From Bacteroidia bacterium (GTDB taxonomy: Bacteria > Bacteroidota > Bacteroidia > B-17B0 > Aurantibacillaceae): a stretch of DNA of 47,680 bases. Position 1 is the stretch's first letter. Every line of letters begins with the position of its first letter. The translations under genes were made by a program, and so were the position numbers. The stretch covers positions 1-47,680 of the forward strand of contig JALHPG010000015.1 of assembly GCA_022842625.1 (NCBI GenBank), written 5' to 3'. Below, piece after piece: positions 23,045 through 31,246 of the stretch. Below the pieces are notes generated by a model. The model did no database searches, was not told where the DNA came from, and was given only the letters and a program-made list of their open reading frames with translations.

Positions 23045-25576
23045 TTATTTGCTGCCAGTTATTTTTTCAATATCGGCCAATTTATTTGTAGAATAAGCAT
23101 CAGTAGGTTTTATTTTAAGAGCTTCCTGATAAGCAGTTTTTGCTTCAGCATAACGTTTCATTTTAAAATAACCATCTGCTTTTGTAACGGCCTCTTTATG
23201 TAGATCTTTACCAAGAGGAGCAGCAATAGTATGCTTGGCTTCGCCTCTTTTTTCATTTGCTTCTTTTTCAGCAGCCTCAGTTTCTTTAATTTTTATAAGT
23301 TCTTTCTCTTCTTTTTCTTTAGCAAGTTTATCAGCCTCAGCTTTTTCTTTTGCTAATTGTTCTGCAATGTCTTTATCGGCAGCAGCTTTTTCTGCCGCTA
23401 ATTTTTTTGCTGCCTTCTCCGCAGCCAATTTTTCTTTTGCTATTCTTTCTGCCTCATCTTTATCTTTTGCAGCTTTCTCTGCAGCCAATTTTTCTGCAGC
23501 GAGTTTATCTTTAGCTGCTTTTTCTGCAATTAATTTATCAGCAGCCGCTTTTTCTTTAGCAAGTTTTTCGTTCTCAATTTTATTTTTTGCGGCTTTTTCT
23601 GCAGCCAGTTTATCTGCTTCTGCTTTTTCTGCAGCTAATTTATCTGCTTCAGCTTTTTCTTTTGCAGCTTTTTCAGCGGCGACTTTTTCATTTGTTAGTT
23701 TATCCGCTTCAGCTTTTTCTTTTGCAGCTTTCTCTGCAGCAGCTTTTTCATTCGCTAGTTTATCTGCCTCTGCCTTTTCTTTTGCGGCTTTTTCAGCGGC
23801 TGTTTTTTCTGCAGTTTGTTTATCTGCCTCTGCCTTTTCTTTTGCGGCTTTTTCAGCGGCTGTTTTTTCTGCAGTTTGTTTATCAGCTTCTGCTTTTTCT
23901 TTAGCGGCTTTCTCAGCGGCTGTTTTTTCTGCAGCTAATTTATCTGCTTCAGCTTTTTCTTTTGCAGCTTTCTCTGCAGTTTGTTTATCAGCTTCTGCTT
24001 TTTCTTTAGCGGCTTTCTCAGCGGCTGTTTTTTCTGCAGCTAATTTATCTGCTTCTGCTTTTACTTTAGCAGCTTTCTCTGCAGCTATTTTTTCTGCCTC
24101 TGCTTTTTCCTTTGCGGCTTTCTCTGCAGCAGCTTTTTCATTCGCTAGTTTATCTGCCTCTGCTTTTTCTTTTGCGACTTTCTCTGCAGCAGCTTTTTCA
24201 CTTGCTAATTTATCTGCCTCTGCTTTTTCTTTTGCGACTTTCTCGGCAGCAGCTTTTTCATTCGCTAATTTATCTGCCTCTGCTTTTTCCTTTGCGGCTT
24301 TTTCAGCAGCAGCTTTTTCACTTGCTAATTTATCTGCCTCTGCTTTTTCCTTTGCGGCTTTTTCAGCAGCAGCTTTTTCACTTGCTAATTTATCTGCCGC
24401 TGCTTTTTCTTTTGCGACTTTCTCCGCAGCAGCTTTTTCTGCTGCTAATTTATCTGCCTCTGCTTTTTCTTTTGCGACTTTCTCCGCAGCAGCTTTTTCT
24501 GCTGCTAATTTATCTGCCTCTGCTTTTTCCTTTGCGGATTTTTCAGCAGCAGCTTTTTCACTTGCTAATTTATCTGCCTCTGCTTTTTCTTTTGCGACTT
24601 TTTCAGCAACAGCTTTTTCTGCTGCTACTTTTTCTGCCTCTGCTTTTTCTTTTGCGACTTTCTCCGCAGCTGCTTTTTCTGCTGCTAATTTATCTGCTTC
24701 TGCTTTTTCTTTAGCGGCTTTCTCTGCAGCAGCTTTTTCACTTGCTAATTTATCTGCCTCTGCTTTTTCTTTTGCGACTTTCTCCGCAGCTGCTTTTTCT
24801 GCTGCTAATTTTTCTGCTTCTGCTTTTTCTTTCGCAGCCTTCTCAGCGGCAGCTTTTTCTTTTGCTGCATTTTCCGCGGCAAGTTTATCTGCTTCCGCTT
24901 TTTTAGCTAATCCCTCTTCTTCTTTAATTATTTTTTGGATTAAGGCTAATCGATCTTTAGGATGTTGTTTGTTTGGTAAAAAGGTTAATGATTGTTCGTA
25001 GTTTGTTTTCGCTTTTACCCAATCTTGCGTTGTAAATGCAGCATCAGCTGCAGCAACAGCAGTTTCATATTTTTTAATTAAAGCTCTTTCGTCATCTTTA
25101 ATACGCTGAAGAGCTCCCAACATTTGGTCGGTGTAAGCCTTATCATCTGAAAATGATTTTTTTGCTGCGTTATAAGATATGTTTAACAAAGGTTGGTTAA
25201 GGGCCGAATAATCTATGCCGGGTAATGGTTCAAATAAAGAAAAGGATTCAATGTTTAATATAGATTTAAAATTTTTGGCTGTTTTGTCCGAAGGAACATC
25301 CATGGTTGAGGCTTGCACCTTTTTAGTAACCATGCCGGGACTGCTCATTATAATTGAATAATTTCCGTTTGGCGGGATCTCTAGTTTAAAATTACCTTCA
25401 CTATCGGAGTTTGTTTGTTTTACCAAAGTTGATCCGTTATATAATTTAATACTTGCTCCGCCCATACCCTTTCCTTCTTTTTCGATCCTGCTGGTAAAAA
25501 CGAATACCCAATCTTGAGAATAAAAATTTAAACTGGTAAATAAAAATAAAAGAATGATCTTGATGTTATTTTTCAT
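23045..25576 (-). CDS. Exported protein with long Lys/Ala/Glu-rich tandem repeat (long paralog)
   Basis: The 843-residue product has a signal peptide (to about residue 20, NFYSQ). A carboxypeptidase-regulatory-like domain (about 35-110) and a helical TPR-like region (about 165-220) follow. From about residue 223 to 750 is a low-complexity helical stretch in 20-residue units of the form [20 protein letters not shown]. The C-terminal TPR-like unit ([24 protein letters not shown]) is nearly the same as in the short paralog. The repeat resembles the TolA-type stiff helix and could span a distance in the periplasm; that is inference. It is first in a probable three-gene unit ending with the isoaspartyl peptidase. 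The high-Ala long open frame on the opposite strand is an artefact of this composition. Confidence 0.8.
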   Translation of the reverse strand: MKNNIKIILLFLFTSLNFYSQDWVFVFTSRIEKEGKGMGGASIKLYNGSTLVKQTNSDSEGNFKLEIPPNGNYSIIMSSPGMVTKKVQASTMDVPSDKTAKNFKSILNIESFSLFEPLPGIDYSALNQPLLNISYNAAKKSFSDDKAYTDQMLGALQRIKDDERALIKKYETAVAAADAAFTTQDWVKAKTNYEQSLTFLPNKQHPKDRLALIQKIIKEEEGLAKKAEADKLAAENAAKEKAAAEKAAKEKAEAEKLAAEKAAAEKVAKEKAEADKLASEKAAAEKAAKEKAEADKLAAEKAAAEKVAKEKAEAEKVAAEKAVAEKVAKEKAEADKLASEKAAAEKSAKEKAEADKLAAEKAAAEKVAKEKAEADKLAAEKAAAEKVAKEKAAADKLASEKAAAEKAAKEKAEADKLASEKAAAEKAAKEKAEADKLANEKAAAEKVAKEKAEADKLASEKAAAEKVAKEKAEADKLANEKAAAEKAAKEKAEAEKIAAEKAAKVKAEADKLAAEKTAAEKAAKEKAEADKQTAEKAAKEKAEADKLAAEKTAAEKAAKEKAEADKQTAEKTAAEKAAKEKAEADKQTAEKTAAEKAAKEKAEADKLANEKAAAEKAAKEKAEADKLTNEKVAAEKAAKEKAEADKLAAEKAEADKLAAEKAAKNKIENEKLAKEKAAADKLIAEKAAKDKLAAEKLAAEKAAKDKDEAERIAKEKLAAEKAAKKLAAEKAAADKDIAEQLAKEKAEADKLAKEKEEKELIKIKETEAAEKEANEKRGEAKHTIAAPLGKDLHKEAVTKADGYFKMKRYAEAKTAYQEALKIKPTDAYSTNKLADIEKITGSK
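23340..24905. repeat. In-frame 60-bp tandem repeat array inside the exported protein gene
   Basis: About twenty units of 60 bp, plus a few of 45 or 30 bp, encode a 20-residue helical repeat. Two neighbouring units at 23761-23820 and 23821-23880 are identical base for base. A larger block from 23881 recurs 105 bases later (from 23986). Such identity points to recent slippage or unequal recombination. All length changes are multiples of three, so the frame is kept. The copy number probably varies between strains. Confidence 0.92.
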
Positions 25577-25774
25577 TGTTTGGTTCTTGTGATTTTATTT
25601 AAAAATAAACATAATTGTATTTTCAGGCAAAATTTGTTATTAGCTTTAATTAGCACCTTTTTTCAGGGTAATATACTCAGCTTTTTTGATTTTATTTAGC
25701 AACTAAATCGCTTAGAAATCAATGTAAAGTATATAATACTATAAAACGTAGCAAAACAAAACTATTTTGTGTAG

Positions 25775-25782
25775 TATATTCG
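25775..25782 (+). promoter_or_regulatory. Possible promoter element for the 116-residue protein
   Basis: TATATTCG is one base from the TAnnTTTG consensus and 24 bases before the ATG, the spacing seen at several promoters here. A small palindrome AGTAT-ATA-ATACT lies upstream (25728-25740). No TTG -33 element is found. Confidence 0.35.
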
Positions 25783-25806
25783 TATTAAAATTTAAAATAT
25801 ATTAAA

Positions 25807-26157
25807 ATGGAAACAACAAAAAATGTAGAAACTTATTTTAATTTAATAAATAGTATTAAATATGAAAATGAGAATGGTGGGGCTTATGCTTATTTGCAAT
25901 TTTTAGCCTACACCAGAGAAGCAATAGGTTCATTGAGGTCAATAAAGCGATTGGAAAGACAAATAGAGTCGATTGAAGCGATCAATTGGTTATTTAATGA
26001 ATGCCTTGCAGTTAATTTTACTTACAGGCATAAAATAATTTTTGAAGAAAAAAGGAATGAGGCGTTGAAGGTCTTCAACTATATTGATTTTGTGGTACAG
26101 GAGCAAAAATCCAAAGAAGCAAGATCAAACAATGTTATTCACGCTCAAGCCGCTTAA
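25807..26157 (+). CDS. Hypothetical protein (116 aa)
   Basis: I do not recognise this small protein. It has no signal peptide or membrane segment, so it is probably cytoplasmic. It looks mainly alpha-helical, with a charged stretch (RSIKRLERQIESIEAINWLF) that could form a short coiled coil, and a Lys/Glu-rich C-terminus. It stands alone between divergent and co-directional genes, with its own possible promoter. Codon use looks like the neighbours. It is supported as a real gene by its length, its promoter-like element and the lack of a better frame; otherwise it is uncharacterised. Confidence 0.65.
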   Translation: METTKNVETYFNLINSIKYENENGGAYAYLQFLAYTREAIGSLRSIKRLERQIESIEAINWLFNECLAVNFTYRHKIIFEEKRNEALKVFNYIDFVVQEQKSKEARSNNVIHAQAA

Positions 26158-26214
26158 CAGGATATTAATAAATGAGATAAATCACTTCTTGGAGTATTTA
26201 TTTATTTTTTAGGT

Positions 26215-26243
26215 TTGGGTACTGATAAATCTATTTACATTTG
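26215..26243 (+). promoter_or_regulatory. Promoter of the PEBP-family gene
   Basis: TTG (26215-26217), an 18-base spacer and TACATTTG (26236-26243) fit the Bacteroidota promoter exactly. ATG 26268 follows 25 bases after the -7 element. Confidence 0.65.
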
Positions 26244-26267
26244 TTTTAACTTATAAAAGTAAACGCT

Positions 26268-26747
26268 ATGAATTTATTAATCTTAATCCTAGCCACAATT
26301 ATTTCAAACCCGAGTTTAACGGTAAAAAGTACGGCTTTTGCAAATAATAATTATATCCCTTTAAAATACACTTGCGATGGTCCGAACGTTAATCCTGCAC
26401 TTGTTATTGAGGATATTCCAAAAAACTCAAAAAGTCTAGTTCTTATTATGGATGATACGGATTCGCCAAATGGAGAATTTACACATTGGTTAATGTGGAA
26501 TATTCCTCCAAAAAAGAATATTGTCGAAAACAGTGCGCCGGGAATTCAAGGTGTAAATAGTATGCTTCAAAATAAATACTACGGACCTTGTCCTCCGAAC
26601 GGAATGCATAAATACAACTTTAAAGTTTATGCGCTAGATGTAATACTTGACCTTCCAAAAACTGCTGATAAAAAAGCTGTATTATCTGCGATTGAAGGAC
26701 ATGTATTATCAAAAGGAGTTCTTATTGGGTCTTATTACAGACAATAA
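26268..26747 (+). CDS. YbhB/YbcL-type PEBP (Raf kinase inhibitor-like) protein
   Basis: The 159-residue product carries the bacterial PEBP signatures: YTCDGPNVNPAL (about residue 37), LIMDDTDSPNGEFTHWLMWNIPP (DxDxP and the GxxHW motif) and YYGPCPPNGMHKYNFKVYALD. The pocket residues Asp, His and the PP-G-H turn are all present. A short hydrophobic start (MNLLILILATIIS) suggests export to the periplasm. The family binds anionic or lipid head-group ligands, and its role in bacteria is poorly known. It is a single gene with its own promoter, followed by a convergent phosphoribosyltransferase with no clear terminator between. Confidence 0.9.
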   Translation: MNLLILILATIISNPSLTVKSTAFANNNYIPLKYTCDGPNVNPALVIEDIPKNSKSLVLIMDDTDSPNGEFTHWLMWNIPPKKNIVENSAPGIQGVNSMLQNKYYGPCPPNGMHKYNFKVYALDVILDLPKTADKKAVLSAIEGHVLSKGVLIGSYYRQ

Positions 26748-26789
26748 AATAAGTTGACCTAAATACTTTATAATTAAAATAAACTAGTG

Positions 26790-27425
26790 TCACCCGATCT
26801 CTTGTTGCTTATTAGCATTGTTAAGTAATTCAATAACCTCTTGATCACTTATCTGTGGAAACCTTTGATAAAATTGACCAACTCCCATAAATTCTTCCGG
26901 GGAATGTAGGCAAATGAATTCATTTACAATGGAGGACATTTTTTTTGTTGCCGAATGCGGCGCAACCGGAACTGCAATAATAATTTCTTTGGGTTTATTT
27001 TTTTTAATTTCTTCAACTGTTGCCTGAATCGTATTTCCCGTGGCAATTCCATCATCAACAATAATAACCGTTTTGTTTTTTAAATCTGTAGGTTTACGGT
27101 TGCCCATGAATAAGGTAAACTTTTCTTTTAAAGATTTTAAAATTCTGTCAATTTCTTTTTTTATATAATCTTGCGATACATCATTTGACGAGTAATTAAT
27201 TATTGCGCCATTTAATGTAACAGAGCCAATAGCGAATTCGGCATTATTAGGATGACCTATTTTTTTTGAAAGAAATATTTCTAAGGGTAAATTAAGTGAT
27301 TTGGCAAGATAATAACCCAAAGGAACCCCGCCTCTTGGAATGGCAATTATTATTGCGTTTTTATTTTTAAATTTTTCCAATTTTCTGCCGAGTTGTTTTG
27401 CGGCGTCATATCTGTCTAAGAACAT
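26790..27425 (-). CDS. Phosphoribosyltransferase domain protein
   Basis: The 211-residue product contains the type I PRTase PRPP-binding loop VIIVDDGIATGNT (about residues 119-131) and the N-terminal AIPRGGVPLGYYLA block. LSKKIGHPNNAEFAIGSV is typical of the stand-alone PRTase group annotated only as 'phosphoribosyltransferase', in which the acceptor base or substrate is not established. It is cytoplasmic and has no signal. It lies alone and is convergent with the PEBP gene. Over 200 bases upstream (27426-27661) contain no gene I can support. Confidence 0.85.
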   Translation of the reverse strand: MFLDRYDAAKQLGRKLEKFKNKNAIIIAIPRGGVPLGYYLAKSLNLPLEIFLSKKIGHPNNAEFAIGSVTLNGAIINYSSNDVSQDYIKKEIDRILKSLKEKFTLFMGNRKPTDLKNKTVIIVDDGIATGNTIQATVEEIKKNKPKEIIIAVPVAPHSATKKMSSIVNEFICLHSPEEFMGVGQFYQRFPQISDQEVIELLNNANKQQEIG

Positions 27426-27661
27426 AAAACAAAAATTTAAGATGTTTGCTCATTTTATTTTCTTTATTAAAAGGCACTATTTATTTTCACGAAGATATAA
27501 TCTGAGACGGTTTGGGATAATGATTTTAAGCAAAATTAAAAGTGATACGCATCATCATTGCAGTTTCTTGTATGCAGTATCGGATAAAGTCATCAATAAA
27601 AAATAATTCACAAGGTTATTTTAGATCCTCTGCTACACCAATTGGAGAGTGTAATTAAAAT

Positions 27662-27695
27662 AAAAAAGCCCTTCATTTTATTGAAGGGCTTTTTT
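27662..27695 (-). terminator. Terminator after tRNA-Arg
   Basis: AAAAAAGCCCTTCA (27662-27675) pairs with TGAAGGGCTTTTTT (27682-27695) over 14 bp. Read on the minus strand it follows the tRNA by about 10 bases. The stem is symmetric and could work on both strands. Confidence 0.88.
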
Positions 27696-27705
27696 TAAAT
27701 TTTTG

Positions 27706-27779
27706 TGGTCATGTAGGGAGTCGAACCCCAAACCTCCTCATCCGTAGTGAGGTGCTCTATCCAGTTGAGCTACATAACC
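27706..27779 (-). tRNA. tRNA-Arg (anticodon ACG)
   Basis: The minus strand folds into a full cloverleaf. The acceptor arm is GGTTATG with CATGACC, the D arm GCTC...GAGC, the anticodon arm CCTCA-CTACGGA-TGAGG with anticodon ACG, and the T arm TGGGG-TTCGACT-CCCTA. The discriminator is A and CCA is not encoded. It reads CGN Arg codons; ACG is normally deaminated to ICG by TadA. The gene has its own promoter and terminator and is divergent from dapD. Confidence 0.96.
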
Positions 27780-27792
27780 TAAATTTGAGTTG

Positions 27793-27823
27793 CAAAAATA
27801 TACATTTTTTTAATACCTTGCAA
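27793..27823 (-). promoter_or_regulatory. Promoter of tRNA-Arg
   Basis: On the minus strand TTG (27823-27821), a 20-base spacer and TATTTTTG (27800-27793) match the Bacteroidota consensus. RNA would start about 8 bases before the tRNA. A weaker plus-strand pair, TTG 27790-27792 and TACCTTG 27814-27820, occupies the same bases for dapD. Confidence 0.6.
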
Positions 27824-27840
27824 AGGATTTATTTAAGATT

Positions 27841-28650
27841 ATGCAGAAAATTATAGAAGCCGCATGGCTAAACCGCGAGTTGGTAAAAGAAAAAGCTACA
27901 TTAAACACTATTAATGAGGTTATTGAATTGTTAGATAAAGGCTCTTTGCGTGTTGCAGAGCCTAAAGCGGATGGAACCTGGCAGGTTAACGACTGGGTAA
28001 AAAAAGCGGTTATTATGTATTTTCCTACCCGCAAAATGCATGTTATGGAGGTTGGTCCTTTTGAATTTAATGATAAAATGTCTTTAAAAACCGGCTATGA
28101 GCAGTTGGGTGTGCGTGTTGTACCTCCTGCAGTGGCTCGTTACGGATCATTTTTAGCTAATGGTGTAATAATGATGCCGAGTTATGTAAATATTGGCGCT
28201 TATGTTGATAGCGGAACTATGGTGGATACATGGGCTACCGTTGGTAGTTGCGCGCAAATAGGTAAAAACGTGCATTTAAGTGGTGGTGTTGGTATTGGCG
28301 GAGTGTTAGAGCCTGTGCAGGCAGCGCCGGTTATTATAGAAGATAATTGTTTTTTAGGTTCACGTAGTATCGTAGTTGAAGGTGTAAGAGTAGGTAAGGA
28401 AGCGGTTTTGGGAGCCAATGTGGTTTTAACCATGTCTACCAAAATAATTGATGTTACCGGAACCACACCTGTTGAAACAAAAGGTTATGTACCTGAGCGC
28501 AGTGTGGTTATTCCCGGAAGTTATACAAAAACGTTTCCTGCGGGAGAATATCAAGTGCCATGTGCGTTAATTATTGGAAAACGTAAAGAAAGTACTGATC
28601 TAAAAACTTCTCTTAACGATGCATTAAGAGATAATAACGTTTCTGTATAA
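27841..28650 (+). CDS. dapD: 2,3,4,5-tetrahydropyridine-2,6-dicarboxylate N-succinyltransferase
   Basis: The 269-residue product begins MQKIIEAAWLNRELVKE and contains LRVAEPKADGTWQVNDWVKKAV, both DapD hallmarks. Residues about 95-230 are left-handed beta-helix hexapeptide repeats (GVIMMPSYVNIGAYVDSGTM, GGVGIGGVLEPVQAAPVIIEDN). The enzyme transfers succinyl from succinyl-CoA to tetrahydrodipicolinate in the lysine and meso-diaminopimelate pathway. Its presence shows the succinylase branch. Its stop codon overlaps the start of the DUF3307-type membrane protein gene (TAATG), so the two are translationally coupled. Confidence 0.96.
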   Translation: MQKIIEAAWLNRELVKEKATLNTINEVIELLDKGSLRVAEPKADGTWQVNDWVKKAVIMYFPTRKMHVMEVGPFEFNDKMSLKTGYEQLGVRVVPPAVARYGSFLANGVIMMPSYVNIGAYVDSGTMVDTWATVGSCAQIGKNVHLSGGVGIGGVLEPVQAAPVIIEDNCFLGSRSIVVEGVRVGKEAVLGANVVLTMSTKIIDVTGTTPVETKGYVPERSVVIPGSYTKTFPAGEYQVPCALIIGKRKESTDLKTSLNDALRDNNVSV

Positions 28651-29057
28651 TGATACCTATCTTACTTTTGTTTGTTGTTCATTTTTTTGGAGATTTTGTT
28701 TTTCAATCTTCTAAAATGGCAACAGGCAAAAGTAAAAGTATAAAATGGCTGAGTATACATGTTGGCGTTTATGGGTTGGTGTCTTTAATTAGCCTAATTA
28801 TTTTAGGAAGTTTTTACCACAATTTTTTATTTGGTTTTTATTGGTGGATCACCAATGTGATTTTACATTTTGTAGTTGATTTTTTTACTTCAAAGATCAC
28901 CTCACGTTTTTGGGAACAAAAGAACATGCGTTTCTTTTTTGTAATGATAGGCTTTGATCAATTGCTACATGCAATTTGTTTGATAAGTACTTTTTTTATT
29001 TTTCAAGATCTAATTAATCTGTCAAAATATATCCAAGAAATGTTTTTTGTATACTAA
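28650..29057 (+). CDS. DUF3307-like small membrane protein
   Basis: The 135-residue protein has about four membrane helices. The N-terminus LLFVVHFFGDFVFQSSKMATGKS and the later LHFVVDFFTSK match my memory of DUF3307 membrane proteins, with conserved His, Asp and Gln residues in the helices. The function of the family is unknown to me. The ATG shares its first base with the dapD stop (TAATG at 28648-28652). The 3' end overlaps the convergent cmk by 4 bases. Its link to dapD may reflect only compact packing. Confidence 0.75.
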   Translation: MIPILLLFVVHFFGDFVFQSSKMATGKSKSIKWLSIHVGVYGLVSLISLIILGSFYHNFLFGFYWWITNVILHFVVDFFTSKITSRFWEQKNMRFFFVMIGFDQLLHAICLISTFFIFQDLINLSKYIQEMFFVY

Positions 29058-29770
29058 TGTTGTGATTGTTCCTGACGTGAAATGAATTGCAGATCAGCAA
29101 TTAATTTTAAAACAAATTCTAATTGTTCTTCGCGGCTTATATCGCTGTTGTCTAAAATAATGGCGTCATCTGCTTTAATTAGTGGATTTTCTTTTCTATT
29201 AATATCCTCAGTATCACGTTCCAACAAACTATGTTTAACTTCCTCTAATGTAAAATATTGTCCTTTACTGCTGTATTCGGTTAGTCTGCGATGAGCACGC
29301 ACATCTCCGTCGGCCGTCATAAATAATTTTAATTCCGCCTTCGGAAAAACATTGGTTCCAATATCTCTACCATCTAAAATAACGCCTTTGCTTTTACCCA
29401 TTTTGCGTTGCAGGGCCACCATTTTTTCGCGAACTTCTTTTATAGAACTCACCTTGCTTACAATACTACTAACTTGCATGGTTCTTATCTCGCGCTCAAC
29501 ATTTTCGTTATTTAAATAGGTATCAGAAATGTGGGTTTGTGGATTAAAAACAAAGGTTACTTCAATATTATCTAACGAAGCAATTAATTTTTCTACGTTA
29601 ATGTTGTTGTTTTCATCAATAATGCCATTGCGTAAAGCATAAACCGTAACGGCGCGGTACATTGCACCTGTATCAATATAACTATAATTAAGTTTGTGAG
29701 CCAGCGCTTTTGCAAGGGTGCTTTTTCCGCAACTGCTGTATCCATCAATAGCTATTGTTATTTTTTGCAT
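29054..29770 (-). CDS. cmk: Cytidylate kinase
   Basis: The 238-residue product has the P-loop DGYSSCGKSTLAK (about residues 9-21) and IDTGAMYRAVTVYAL, then LDGRDIGTNVFP and RAHRRLTEYSSKG, all standard Cmk motifs. RDTEDINRKENPL closes the CMP-binding part. It phosphorylates CMP and dCMP with ATP in the cytoplasm. It is convergent with the DUF3307-type gene (4-base overlap) and divergent from purA. Confidence 0.95.
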   Translation of the reverse strand: MQKITIAIDGYSSCGKSTLAKALAHKLNYSYIDTGAMYRAVTVYALRNGIIDENNNINVEKLIASLDNIEVTFVFNPQTHISDTYLNNENVEREIRTMQVSSIVSKVSSIKEVREKMVALQRKMGKSKGVILDGRDIGTNVFPKAELKLFMTADGDVRAHRRLTEYSSKGQYFTLEEVKHSLLERDTEDINRKENPLIKADDAIILDNSDISREEQLEFVLKLIADLQFISRQEQSQH

Positions 29771-29874
29771 TGCCCTAAATTTACATATTTCTTGCTTGCA
29801 AAAAAAAGGCGGCTGCCAGTTTTGTTCACTAAAAACAAATAATTATACTTTTAAAAAGTTATTAAAAAGAGGTT

Positions 29875-29901
29875 TTGACTTTTGCTTTTAAATTAAATTT
29901 G
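29875..29901 (+). promoter_or_regulatory. Promoter of purA
   Basis: TTG (29875-29877), a 16-base spacer and TAAATTTG (29894-29901). The ATG follows 18 bases after the -7 element, so the leader is only about 12 bases. No purine-type operator or riboswitch is recognised. Confidence 0.55.
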
Positions 29902-29918
29902 CCCTTTAATATATAGAT

Positions 29919-31184
29919 ATGAAAGCAGATGTACTTTTAGGATTGCAATGGGGTGACGAAGGGAAAGGTAAAATAGTAGATGTTTTAACTCCTGATTATG
30001 ATATTATTGCCCGTTTTCAAGGCGGCCCAAACGCCGGACATACTTTAGAGTTTAATGGTATTAAGCACGTGTTACACACTATTCCAAGCGGAATTTTTCA
30101 TCCAACAGCTATTAATATAGTGGGTAATGGTGTTGTAATAGATCCTGTAATTTTTAAAAAGGAATTAGATGCTTTAACCAAATTAGGCGTTGATTTTAGA
30201 CCAAAATTATTGATAAGCAAGCGCGCGCACTTAATTTTACCAACACACCGTTTAATTGATGCAGCAAGTGAAGCAGCTAAAGGAAAAAATAAAATTGGCT
30301 CAACATTAAAAGGTATAGGACCAACTTATATGGATAAAACCGGAAGAAATGGTTTGCGTATTGGTGATATTGAAACGAATGAATTCAGAGAAAAATATAA
30401 TACGTTAGTTGAAAAACATAAACAATTATTATCCTTCTATAATTTTGAGTACAATTTACAAGAGTTTGAGCCGGCTTGGTTTGAAGCTATTGAGTCGTTA
30501 AAAGAGTTACAGTTTGTTGATACCGAACATTATTTAAATACCGCAATGGTGTCCGGTAAACGTGTTTTAGCAGAAGGTGCTCAAGGTAGTTTATTAGATA
30601 TTGATTTTGGATCGTATCCGTTTGTAACCAGCAGTAATACTATTTGTGCGGGTGCTTGTAACGGTTTGGGAATTGCCCCAAATAAAATCGGTAATGTTAT
30701 TGGAATATTTAAAGCATACTGTACTCGCGTTGGTAGCGGACCATTTCCTACAGAACTAGATAACGAAATTGGAGAAAATATCCGTAAAGTTGGTAGAGAG
30801 TTTGGTGCTACAACCGGAAGACCACGCCGTACGGGTTGGTTAGATATTCCTGCATTAAAGTATGCGGTAATGGTAAATGGTGTTACTGAATTAATGATGA
30901 TGAAAGCTGATATCTTAAGTGGCTTTGAAACCATTGAGGTGTGTACACATTATAATTATAACGGACAGGTAATTGATTATTTACCATACAATATCGACCC
31001 TAATTATATTAAGCCAATTACTACAACTTTAAAAGGTTGGAATCAGGATCTTACTGCAATTGAAAATAAAAACGACCTTCCAAAAGAATTAATGGATTAT
31101 GTGAGTTACATCGAAAAAGCGGTGAACACAAAAATTTCAATTGTATCGGTTGGTCCGGATAGAAAACAAACTATAAGAATGTAA
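29919..31184 (+). CDS. purA: Adenylosuccinate synthetase
   Basis: The 421-residue product opens with the GTP-binding signature GLQWGDEGKGKIVD and FQGGPNAGHT, the IMP-binding glycine loop. GIGPTYMDKTGRNGLR and GATTGRPRRTGWLD (the GTP-binding switch loop) are intact. The enzyme joins IMP and aspartate using GTP, the first step from IMP to AMP. The length is normal. The gene is monocistronic, with its own promoter and a strong terminator shared with the opposing lgt. Confidence 0.97.
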   Translation: MKADVLLGLQWGDEGKGKIVDVLTPDYDIIARFQGGPNAGHTLEFNGIKHVLHTIPSGIFHPTAINIVGNGVVIDPVIFKKELDALTKLGVDFRPKLLISKRAHLILPTHRLIDAASEAAKGKNKIGSTLKGIGPTYMDKTGRNGLRIGDIETNEFREKYNTLVEKHKQLLSFYNFEYNLQEFEPAWFEAIESLKELQFVDTEHYLNTAMVSGKRVLAEGAQGSLLDIDFGSYPFVTSSNTICAGACNGLGIAPNKIGNVIGIFKAYCTRVGSGPFPTELDNEIGENIRKVGREFGATTGRPRRTGWLDIPALKYAVMVNGVTELMMMKADILSGFETIEVCTHYNYNGQVIDYLPYNIDPNYIKPITTTLKGWNQDLTAIENKNDLPKELMDYVSYIEKAVNTKISIVSVGPDRKQTIRM

Positions 31185-31212
31185 TTGTAAAAAAGTAAAA
31201 TTATTTTTTATT

Positions 31213-31246
31213 AAAAAAGCAAGGCCATTTTGGTCTTGCTTTTTTT
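31213..31246. terminator. Bidirectional terminator between purA and lgt
   Basis: AAAAAAGCAAGGCC (31213-31226) pairs with GGTCTTGCTTTTTT with one G-U, then more T. It abuts the lgt stop codon, so it serves both convergent genes. Confidence 0.88.

Noticed and set aside
24112..24714. Leu-rich open frame on the plus strand within the same array, and a similar one at 23587-23904
   Set aside because: These are further out-of-phase shadows of the repeat array with homopolymer-like composition.
23340..24905. CRISPR array
   Set aside because: The units are contiguous, in frame and of 60 bp without unique spacers. There are no cas genes nearby.
23235..25001. 588-residue open frame on the plus strand rich in Ala, Ser and Phe
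   Set aside because: It is the reverse complement of the 60-bp repeat in the minus-strand gene. The repeat lacks stops on both strands, and the protein has no start signal, no domain and no promoter.
27340..27606. 88-residue plus-strand frame running from the phosphoribosyltransferase gene into the gap
   Set aside because: Its first third is antisense to a well-supported gene. The rest has no family features and no promoter.
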